From Tritrichomonas musculus (Eukaryota > Parabasalia > Tritrichomonadida > Tritrichomonadidae): DNA of 21,364 nt. This document shows positions 10,290 through 19,989 of this stretch, piece after piece; the first letter of the stretch is position 1, and the number at the start of each line of letters is the position of its first letter. The notes below the pieces were generated by a model. It had not been told where the DNA came from. It saw only the letters and a program-made list of their open reading frames with translations, and made no database searches. Position numbers and translations under genes: made by a program. Location: positions 1 to 21,364 of the forward strand of contig JAPFFF010000499.1 of the NCBI GenBank assembly GCA_039105265.1. The letters are read 5' to 3'.

Positions 10290-10965
10290 GGGACTTCGCG
10301 GACTGACTGTTTATTAAAATTGCTTTAATGCATTAGAGTAAATTAAGAAATAAAATAACGTGAAAGTTAATCAATATAAAAGGGTAAAAATAAAAGAAGA
10401 GCATAACATTAAACAAGAGTCTCGCATAAACAAATGGTCAAGGTAATGCAGTTGTTGTGAAAAAGTGAACGAGTTACATGCGTGTAATATGGCACGACCA
10501 ATAAGATCGATGATGAATACAAAAACTGCGATCGACAAGAAGTAGAAAAGAGTTGTCGATCATTGAGAAATTGATACAAAAGAGTATGAATAATTAACGT
10601 CAAAGATATGACAAATGAGAGTGATCAATTGGAATAAAAGTGAGACAAATGAGAGTGATCAATTGGAATAAAAGTGAGACAAATGAGAGTGATCAATTGA
10701 ACTAAAAGTTTATTTGTATCTATTCTGTATTCATATTTGTAAATTTGGAAGAAGTGAAAATAATTAAGAAGGTTAGGTAGAGTAAAATTAACATGGTAGA
10801 AAAAAATTTGAAGAAATGGTAGAGTTGAAAAGAAAAAGTGATAACATAGTAATATTTGTGTGTAAATATACTGGAAAATGCTGAAATTGAAATTTAACAT
10901 CAACCTCTGGTGAATAACATGGATAAGAGGTCGTGATGATCCTACAGTCCAACTAAAAAAAAATT
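10290..10965. repeat. Composite unit A (676 bp), short and divergent
   Basis: This unit lies next to the pseudogene and differs most from the others. It has the left module with many substitutions (for example CATAAACAAATGG where others have CATAAAAGATGG), only three internal monomers, and a right module that lacks both the degenerate-monomer stretch and a block of about 170-180 bp present before the ACCTCT hairpin in B-E. The bases around the lost block (AACATCAACC in A) show no long repeat. It may be an ancestral form or an eroded edge copy. Confidence 0.85.
10610..10711. repeat. Three-copy 34-bp minisatellite in unit A
   Basis: Exactly three 34-bp monomers start at 10610, 10644 and 10678, with the core GAGTGATCAATTGGAATAAA and a changed third copy (TTGAACTAAA). 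They are recognisably the same monomer as in the large arrays but carry GACAAATGAGAG where those have GACGAATGTGAG. This is the smallest array of the series. Confidence 0.9.
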
Positions 10966-12383
10966 GGGACTTCGCGGACTGACTGTTTATTAAAATAACT
11001 TTAATGCATTAGAGTAAATTAAGAAATAAAATAACGTGAAAGTTAATCAATATAAAAGGGTAGAAATAATAGAAAAGCATAACATTAAACAAGAGTCTCG
11101 CATAAAAGATGGTCAAGGTATTGCAGTTGTTGTGAAAAAGTGAACGAGTTACATGAGTGTAATTTGGTACGAACAATAAGATCAATGATGAATACAACAA
11201 CTGCGATCGACAAGAAGTAGAAAAGAGTAGTCGATCAGTGAGAAATTGATACAAAAGAGTATGAATAATTAACGTCAAAGATATGACAAAAAAGTGTGAT
11301 CAATTCGGACTAAGAGAGAGACGAATGTGAGTGATCAATTGGTACTAAAAGTGAGACAAATGTGACTGATCAATTGGACTAAAAGTGAGACAAATGTGAC
11401 TGATCAATTGGACTAAAAGTGAGACGAATGTGAGTGATCAATTGGACTAAAAGTGAGACGAATGTGACTGATCAATTGGTACTAAAAGTGAGACGAATGT
11501 GAGTGATCAATTGGACTAAAAGTGAGACGAATGTGAGTGATCAATTGGTACTAAAAGTGAGACGAATGTGAGTGATCAATTGGTACTAAAAATGAGACAA
11601 ATGTGACTGAATAATTGGACTAAAAGTGAGACAAAAATGTGAACAATTGAACTAAAAAAAAATGAGACAGATGTGAGTGACTAATACGGACTAAAGTGAG
11701 ACAATTGAGTATGTTGGTTGGACAAACAATGAGACAAATGTGTGTGATCAATTTGAATAAAAGCAAGACAAATGAATGAGGTAGTTTAGGATAAAAGTGA
11801 GGTAAAGAGTGTGATCAAGTGTAGTGGTTCTAAAAAAGGGAATACTGATGTGCTAACAATGCGGTAAATTATAGGGGAAATATTGAAACTGGAGACTGAT
11901 TAGAAAAGTGAGGTTGATCAATGATGGAATTTGAAAATTTGGAAGTAGTGAAAATGATTAAAAATACATAGAAATTAAAAGGAAAATAGTATGATTAAGA
12001 AGGTTAGGTAGAGTAAAATTAACATGGTAGAAAAAAATTTGAAGAAATTGTAGAGTTGAAAAGAAAAAGTGATAACATGGTAATATTTGTAGGTAAATAT
12101 GCTGGAAAATGCTGAAATTGATATTTAACATGGAAATTAAAATAAGACCATTAGGCCGTTAAATTTGTTTGGAGGGTAAGACAGTAAAAATTGAAAAGGT
12201 ATTTGAGCGTATATAAGGTTTTTAAGGGTTAAAAAAGGGTAAAATGTTGGTTTTGTGGATAAAATTTGAAAATAAGAAAAAAATTGAGTAACATGGATAA
12301 AAAACCAGATTTGAGATCAACCTCTGGTGAATAACATGGATAAGAGGTCGTGACTGCCCCTACTGCCCTACAAAAAAAAATTT
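10966..12383. repeat. Composite unit B (1418 bp), subtype 1
   Basis: The left module is 352 bp and carries the subtype-1 marks AAGATCAATGATG and CTAAGAGAGAG; the right module is 756 bp and carries GGCCGTTAAA. It is the shortest complete unit with a full scaffold because its minisatellite has only nine monomers. Near the end lies the conserved hairpin ACCTCT/AGAGGT (12319-12347). Confidence 0.93.
11318..11627. repeat. Nine-monomer minisatellite in unit B, with decayed edge to about 11830
   Basis: Nine monomers sum exactly to 310 bp: four of 35 bp (TTGGTACTAAAA) and five of 34 bp (TTGGACTAAAA). The last has GACTGAATAATTGGAC, a variant that also closes the arrays in C, D and E. From 11628 to about 11830 come several decayed monomers with indels, including forms with GTGACTAATACGG and GTGTGATCAATTTG. 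Confidence 0.92.
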
Positions 12384-15300
12384 GGGACTTCGCGGACTGA
12401 CTGTTTATTAAAATAACTTTAATGCATTAGAGTAAATTAAGAAATAAAATAACGTGAAAGTTAATCAATATAAAAGGGTAGAAATAATAGAAAAGCATAA
12501 CATTAAACAAGAGTCTCGCATAAAAGATGGTCAAGGTATTGCAGTTGTTGTGAAAAAGTGAACGAGTTACATGAGTGTAATTTGGTACGAACAATAAGAT
12601 CGATGATGAATACAACAACTGCGATCGACAAGAAGTAGAAAAGAGTAGTCGATCAGTGAGAAATTGATACAAAAGAGTATGAATAATTAACGTCAAAGAT
12701 ATGACAAAAAAGTGTGATCAATTCGGACTAATGAGAGACGAATGTGAGTGATCAATTGGTACTAAAAGTGAGACGAATGTGAGTGATCAATTGGTACTAA
12801 AAGTGAGACAAATGTGACTGATCAATTGGACTAAAAGTGAGACGAATGTGAGTGATCAATTGGTACTAAAAGTGAGACAAATGTGACTGATCAATTGGAC
12901 TAAAAGTGAGACAAATGTGACTGATCAATTGGACTAAAAGTGAGACGAATGTGAGTGATCAATTGGACTAAAAGTGAGACGAATGTGAGTGATCAATTGG
13001 ACTAAAAGTGAGACGAATGTGAGTGATCAATTGGTACTAAAAGTGAGACGAATGTGAGTGATCAATTGGTACTAAAAGTGAGACGAATGTGAGTGATCAA
13101 TTGGTACTAAAAGTGAGACGAATGTGAGTGATCAATTGGTACTAAAAATGAGACAAATGTGAGTGATCAATTGGACTAAAAGTGAGACGAATGTGACTGA
13201 TCAATTGGTACTAAAAATGAGACGAATGTGAGTGATCAATTGGTACTAAAAATGAGACAAATGTGAGTGATCAATTGGTACTAAAAGTGAGACGAATGTG
13301 AGTGATCAATTGGTACTAAAAATGAGACGAATGTGACTGATCAATTGGTACTAAAAGTGAGACGAATGTGACTGATCAATTGGTACTAAAAGTGAGACGA
13401 ATGTGAGTGATCAATTGGTACTAAAAGTGAGACGAATGTGAGTGATCAATTGGTACTAAAAGTGAGACGAATGTGAGTGATCAATTGGACTAAAAGTGAG
13501 ACGAATGTGAGTGATCAATTGGACTAAAAGTGAGACAAATGTGACTGATCAATTGGTACTAAAAGTGAGACGAATGTGAGTGATCAATTGGTACTAAAAG
13601 TGAGACGAATGTGAGTGATCAATTGGTACTAAAAGTGAGACGAATGTGAGTGATCAATTGGTACTAAAAATGAGACAAATGTGAGTGATCAATTGGACTA
13701 AAAGTGAGACGAATGTGAGTGATCAATTGGTACTAAAAATGAGACAAATGTGAGTGATCAATTGGTACTAAAAATGAGACAAATGTGAGTGATCAATTGG
13801 TACTAAAAGTGAGACAAATGTGACTGATCAATTGGACTAAAAGTGAGACGAATGTGAGTGATCAATTGGTACTAAAAGTGAGACGAATGTGAGTGATCAA
13901 TTGGTACTAAAAATGAGATGAATGTGAGTGATCAATTGGTACTAAAAGTGAGACGAATGTGAGTGATCAATTGGTACTAAAAGTGAGACGAATGTGAGTG
14001 ATCAATTGGACTAAAAGTGAGACGAATGTGAGTGATCAATTGGACTAAAAGTGAGACAAATGTGACTGATCAATTGGTACTAAAAGTGAGACGAATGTGA
14101 GTGATCAATTGGTACTAAAAGTGAGACGAATGTGAGTGATCAATTGGTACTAAAAGTGAGACGAATGTGAGTGATCAATTGGTACTAAAAATGAGACAAA
14201 TGTGAGTGATCAATTGGTACTAAAAATGAGACAAATGTGACTGAATAATTGGACTAAAAGTGAGACAAATGTGACTGATCAATTGGACTAAAAGTGAGAC
14301 GAATGTGAGTGATCAATTGGTACTAAAAGTGAGACGAATGTGAGTGATCAATTGGTACTAAAAGTGAGACGAATGTGAGTGATCAATTGGTACTAAAAAT
14401 GAGACAAATGTGAGTGATCAATTGGTACTAAAAATGAGACGAATGTGAGTGATCAATTGGTACTAAAAGTGAGACAAATGTGACTGATCAATTGGACTAA
14501 AAGTGAGACGAATGTGAGTGATCAATTGGTACTAAAAATGAGACAAATGTGAGTGATCAATTGGTACTAAAAATGAGACAAATGTGAGTGATCAATTGGT
14601 ACTAAAAGTGAGACGAATGTGAGTGATCAATTGGTACTAAAAGTGAGACGAATGTGAGTGATCAATTGGTACTAAAAATGAGACAAATGTGAGTGATCAA
14701 TTGGTACTAAAAATGAGACAAATGTGAGTGATCAATTGGTACTAAAAGTGAGACGAATGTGAGTGATCAATTGGTACTAAAAGTGAGACGAATGTGAGTG
14801 ATCAATTGGTACTAAAAATGAGACAAATGTGAGTGATCAATTGGTACTAAAAATGAGACAAATGTGAGTGATCAATTGGTACTAAAAGTGAGACAAATGT
14901 GACTGATCAATTGGACTAAAAGTGAGACGAATGTGAGTGATCAATTGGTACTAAAAATGAGACAAATGTGAGTGATCAATTGGTACTAAAAATGAGACAA
15001 ATGTGAGTGATCAATTGGTACTAAAAGTGAGACGAATGTGAGTGATCAATTGGTACTAAAAGTGAGACGAATGTGAGTGATCAATTGGTACTAAAAATGA
15101 GACAAATGTGACTGAATAATTGGACTAAAAGTGAGACAAAAATGTGAACAATTGAACTAAAAAAAAAATGAGACAGATGTGAGTGACTAATACGGACTAA
15201 AGTGAGACAATTGAGTATGTTGGTTGGACAAACAATGAGACAAATGTGTGTGATCAATTTGAATAAAAGCAAGACAAATGAATGAGGTAGTTTAGGATAA

Positions 15301-15889
15301 AAGTGAGGTAAAGAGTGTGATCAAGTGTAGTGGTTCTAAAAAAGGGAATACTGATGTGCTAACAATGCGGTAAATTAAAGGGGAAATATTGAAACTGGAG
15401 ACTGATTAGAAAAGTGAGGTTGATCAATGATGGAATTTGAAAATTTGGAAGTAGTGAAAATGATAAAAAATACATAGAAATTAAAAGGAAAATAGCATGA
15501 TTAAAAAGGTTAGGTAGAGTAAAATTAACATGGTAGAAAAAAATTTGAAGAAATTGTAGAGTTGAAAAGAAAAAGTGATAACATGGTAATATTTGTAGGT
15601 AAATATGCTGGAAAATGCTGAAATTGATATTTAACATGGAAATTAAAATAAGACCATTAGGCCTTTAAATTTGTTTGGAGGGTAAGACAGTAAAAATTGA
15701 AAAGGTATTTGAGCGTATATAAGGTTTTTAAGGGTTAAAAAAGGGTAAAATGTTGGTTTTGTGGATAAAATTTGAAAATAAGAAAAAAATTGAGTAACAT
15801 GGATAAAAAACCAGATTTGAGATCAACCTCTGGTGAATAACATGGATAAGAGGTCGTGACTGCCCCTACTGCCCTACAAAAAAAAATTT
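12384..15889. repeat. Composite unit C (3506 bp), subtype 2, largest
   Basis: The left module is 351 bp with the subtype-2 marks AAGATCGATGATG and CTAATGAGAGACG; the right module is 756 bp with GGCCTTTAAA. About 69 monomers make it the longest unit. Its right module has five copies of AACATGG (15527, 15580, 15633, 15796, 15839) and the ACCTCT/AGAGGT hairpin at 15826-15854. With unit D it forms a 5352-bp dimer. Confidence 0.93.
12735..15133. repeat. About 69-monomer minisatellite in unit C
   Basis: 2399 bp of contiguous 34/35-bp monomers, with no spacers. Four sites vary: GTGAG or ATGAG, ACGA or ACAA, GAGTG or GACTG, and GGTACT or GGACT. The variants occur in repeating runs: a twelve-monomer block of 419 bp (14471-14889) restarts at 14890 with the same first six monomers, and a fifteen-monomer interval of 521 bp separates similar runs starting at 13464 and 13985. 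The array ends with the GACTGAATAATTGG monomer, then decayed monomers. Confidence 0.92.
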
Positions 15890-17735
15890 GGGACTTCGCG
15901 GACTGACTGTTTATTAAAATAACTTTAATGCATTAGAGTAAATTAAGAAATAAAATAACGTGAAAGTTAATCAATATAAAAGGGTAGAAATAATAGAAAA
16001 GCATAACATTAAACAAGAGTCTCGCATAAAAGATGGTCAAGGTATTGCAGTTGTTGTGAAAAAGTGAACGAGTTACATGAGTGTAATTTGGTACGAACAA
16101 TAAGATCAATGATGAATACAACAACTGCGATCGACAAGAAGTAGAAAAGAGTAGTCGATCAGTGAGAAATTGATATAAAAGAGTATGAATAATTAACGTC
16201 AAAGATATGAAAAAAAAGTGTGATCAATTCGGACTAAGAGAGAGACGAATGTGAGTGATCAATTGGTACTAAAAGTGAGACGAATGTGAGTGATCAATTG
16301 GTACTAAAAGTGAGACAAATGTGACTGATCAATTGGACTAAAAGTGAGACGAATGTGACTGATCAATTGGTACTAAAAGTGAGACGAATGTGAGTGATCA
16401 ATTGGTACAAAAAGTGAGACGAATGTGAGTGATCAATTGGTACTAAAAGTGAGACGAATGTGAGTGATCAATTGGTACTAAAAATGAGACAAATGTGGCT
16501 GAATAATTGGACTAAAAGTGAGACGAATGTGACTGATCAATTGGACTAAAAGTGAGACGAATGTGAGTGATCAATTGGTACTAAAAGTGAGACGAATGTG
16601 ACTGATCAATTGGTACTAAAAGTGAGACGAATGTGAGTGATCAATTGGTACTAAAAGTGAGACGAATGTGAGTGATCAATTGGTACTAAAAGTGAGACGA
16701 ATGTGAGTGATCAATTGGTACTAAAAATGAGACGAATGTGAGTGATCAATTGGTACTAAAAATGAGACGAATGTGAGTGATCAATTGGTACTAAAAGTGA
16801 GACGAATGTGAGTGATCAATTGGTACTAAAAATGAGACGAATGTGAGTGATCAATTGGTACTAAAAATGAGACAAATGTGAGTGATCAATTGGTACTAAA
16901 AGTGAGACGAATGTGAGTGATCAATTGGTACTAAAAATGAGACAAATGTGACTGAATAATTGGACTAAAAGTGAGACAAAAATGTGAACAATGTGAACAA
17001 TTGAAAAAAAAAAATGAGACAGATGTGAGTGACTAATACGGACTAAAGTGAGACAATTGAGTATGTTGGTTGGACAAACAATGAGACAAATGTGTGTGAT
17101 CAATTTGAATAAAAGCAAGACAAATGAATGAGGTAGTTTAGGATAAAAGTGAGGTAAAGAGTGTGATCAAGTGTAGTGGTTCTAAAAAAGGGAATACTGA
17201 TGTGCTAACAATGCGGTAAATTAAAGGGGAAATATTGAAACTGGAGACTGATTAGAAAAGTGAGGTTGATCAATGATGGAATTTGAAAATTTGGAAGTAG
17301 TGAAAATGATAAAAAATACATAGAAATTAAAAGGAAAATAGCATGATTAAAAAGGTTAGGTAGAGTAAAATTAACATGGTAGAAAAAAATTTGAAGAAAT
17401 TGTAGAGTTGAAAAGAAAAAGTGATAACATGGTAATATTTGTAGGTAAATATGCTGGAAAATGCTGAAATTGATATTTAACATGGAAATTAAAATAAGAC
17501 CATTAGGCCGTTAAATTTGTTTGGAGGGTAAGACAGTAAAAATTGAAAAGGTATTTGAGCGTATATAAGGTTTTTAAGGGTTAAAAAAGGGTAAAATGTT
17601 GGTTTTGTGGATAAAATTTGAAAATAAGAAAAAAATTGAGTAACATGGATAAAAAACCAGATTTGAGATCAACCTCTGGTGAATAACATGGATAAGAGGT
17701 CGTGACTGCCCCTACTGCCCTACAAAAAAAAATTT
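15890..17735. repeat. Composite unit D (1846 bp), subtype 1
   Basis: The left module is 352 bp with AAGATCAATGATG and CTAAGAGAGAG, plus TTGATATAAAAGAG and GATATGAAAAAAAAG, which it shares only with F. The right module is 763 bp with GGCCGTTAAA. The extra length comes from a partly doubled AATGTGAAC near 16981-16998, next to a local loss of a few bases. Confidence 0.92.
16242..16972. repeat. 21-monomer minisatellite in unit D
   Basis: 731 bp, consistent with 21 monomers. It contains rare monomers that act as markers: one with GGTACAAAAAG and one with TGTGGCTGAATAATTGG. The same markers in the same order open the array in unit F, at an offset of 4100 bp, and I see no difference between the two until about 16612 against 20712. 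Confidence 0.92.
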
Positions 17736-19989
17736 GGGACTTCGCGGACTGACTGTTTATTAAAATAACTTTAATGCATTAGAGTAAATTAAGAAATAAA
17801 ATAACGTGAAAGTTAATCAATATAAAAGGGTAGAAATAATAGAAAAGCATAACATTAAACAAGAGTCTCGCATAAAAGATGGTCAAGGTATTGCAGTTGT
17901 TGTGAAAAAGTGAACGAGTTACATGAGTGTAATTTGGTACGAACAATAAGATCGATGATGAATACAACAACTGCGATCGACAAGAAGTAGAAAAGAGTAG
18001 TCGATCAGTGAGAAATTGATACAAAAGAGTATGAATAATTAACGTCAAAGATATGACAAAAAAGTGTGATCAATTCGGACTAATGAGAGACGAATGTGAG
18101 TGATCAATTGGTACTAAAAGTGAGACGAATGTGAGTGATCAATTGGTACTAAAAGTGAGACAAATGTGACTGATCAATTGGACTAAAAGTGAGACGAATG
18201 TGAGTGATCAATTGGTACTAAAAGTGAGACAAATGTGACTGATCAATTGGACTAAAAGTGAGACAAATGTGAGTGATCAATTGGACTAAAAGTGAGACGA
18301 ATGTGAGTGATCAATTGGACTAAAAGTGAGACGAATGTGAGTGATCAATTGGTACTAAAAGTGAGACGAATGTGAGTGATCAATTGGTACTAAAAGTGAG
18401 ACGAATGTGAGTGATCAATTGGTACTAAAAGTGAGACGAATGTGAGTGATCAATTGGTACTAAAAATGAGATGAATGTGAGTGATCAATTGGTACTAAAA
18501 GTGAGACGAATGTGAGTGATCAATTGGTACTAAAAGTGAGACGAATGTGAGTGATCAATTGGTACTAAAAGTGAGACGAATGTGAGTGATCAATTGGTAC
18601 TAAAAGTGAGACGAATGTGAGTGATCAATTGGTACTAAAAATGAGACAAATGTGAGTGATCAATTGGTACTAAAAGTGAGACGAATGTGAGTGATCAATT
18701 GGTACTAAAAGTGAGACGAATGTGACTGATCAATTGGACTAAAAGTGAGACGAATGTGAGTGATCAATTGGTACTAAAAGTGAGACGAATGTGAGTGATC
18801 AATTGGTACTAAAAGTGAGACGAATGTGAGTGATCAATTGGACTAAAAGTGAGACGAATGTGAGTGATCAATTGGACTAAAAGTGAGACGAATGTGAGTG
18901 ATCAATTGGACTAAAAGTGAGACAAATGTGACTGATCAATTGGTACTAAAAGTGAGACGAATGTGAGTGATCAATTGGTACTAAAAGTGAGACGAATGTG
19001 AGTGATCAATTGGTACTAAAAGTGAGACGAATGTGAGTGATCAATTGGTACTAAAAGTGAGACGAATGTGAGTGATCAATTGGTACTAAAAATGAGACAA
19101 ATGTGAGTGATCAATTGGTACTAAAAGTGAGACGAATGTGAGTGATCAATTGGTACTAAAAGTGAGACGAATGTGAGTGATCAATTGGTACTAAAAATGA
19201 GACAAATGTGACTGAATAATTGGACTAAAAGTGAGACAAAAATGTGAACAATTGAACTAAAAAAAAAATGAGACAGATGTGAGTGACTAATACGGACTAA
19301 AGTGAGACAATTGAGTATGTTGGTTGGACAAACAATGAGACAAATGTGTGTGATCAATTTGAATAAAAGCAAGACAAATGAATGAGGTAGTTTAGGATAA
19401 AAGTGAGGTAAAGAGTGTGATCAAGTGTAGTGGTTCTAAAAAAGGGAATACTGATGTGCTAACAATGCGGTAAATTAAAGGGGAAATATTGAAACTGGAG
19501 ACTGATTAGAAAAGTGAGGTTGATCAATGATGGAATTTGAAAATTTGGAAGTAGTGAAAATGATAAAAAATACATAGAAATTAAAAGGAAAATAGCATGA
19601 TTAAGAAGGTTAGGTAGAGTAAAATTAACATGGTAGAAAAAAATTTGAAGAAATTGTAGAGTTGAAAAGAAAAAGTGATAACATGGTAATATTTGTAGGT
19701 AAATATGCTGGAAAATGCTGAAATTGATATTTAACATGGAAATTAAAATAAGACCATTAGGCCTTTAAATTTGTTTGGAGGGTAAGACAGTAAAAATTGA
19801 AAAGGTATTTGAGCGTATATAAGGTTTTTAAGGGTTAAAAAAGGGTAAAATGTTGGTTTTGTGGATAAAATTTGAAAATAAGAAAAAAATTGAGTAACAT
19901 GGATAAAAAACCAGATTTGAGATCAACCTCTGGTGAATAACATGGATAAGAGGTCGTGACTGCCCCTACTGCCCTACAAAAAAAAATTT
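17736..19989. repeat. Composite unit E (2254 bp), subtype 2
   Basis: The left module is 351 bp with the same subtype-2 marks as C (AAGATCGATGATG, CTAATGAGAGACG); the right module is 757 bp with GGCCTTTAAA. It differs from C chiefly by having about 36 fewer monomers. It begins the second copy of the subtype-2 plus subtype-1 dimer, completed by F. Confidence 0.93.
18087..19232. repeat. 33-monomer minisatellite in unit E
   Basis: 1146 bp fits 33 monomers, about nine of them 34 bp. The first monomers follow the same order of variants as in unit C, and runs of several consecutive GGACT monomers near 18841-18930 resemble those of C at about 13464 and 13985. The rare GAGATGAATG monomer (about 18468) also occurs in C (about 13915). 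Confidence 0.9.

Noticed and set aside
10270-10290. A trichomonad-style initiator (TCA-type) next to the pseudogene start
   Set aside because: The minus strand reads TTTTCAAATG at the start codon, which only partly fits the known initiator consensus and is too short to support a promoter call or the organism's identity.
11009-11278. An 89-codon minus-strand reading frame that recurs at 12427, 15933, 17779 and 20033
   Set aside because: It lies in the left module and recurs only because the module is duplicated. Most of the roughly ten substitutions against the unit A version change the amino acid, the unit A frame diverges at an indel, and the protein would be low-complexity F/L/S/Y-rich. 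This pattern fits chance openness of a pyrimidine-rich strand, not selection for a protein.
12735-15133. Possible CRISPR array, because of regular short repeats
   Set aside because: The 34/35-bp monomers are contiguous, with no unique spacers and no cas genes. Variants are single-base changes shared among monomers, as in a minisatellite.
15081-15272. A 63-65-codon minus-strand frame at the array edge (also at 16921 and 19181)
   Set aside because: It spans decayed 34/35-bp monomers, which explains its internal repeats (the recurring HLSHFF and HICLI words). It has no independent evidence of coding.
15359-15637. A 92-codon minus-strand reading frame in the right module (also at 17205, 19459, and a related one at 10625)
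   Set aside because: It is rich in F, L, I and N with no recognisable motif, and in the same region of unit B (around 11850-12130) the frame is interrupted. It is a compositional by-product of the AT-rich repeat.
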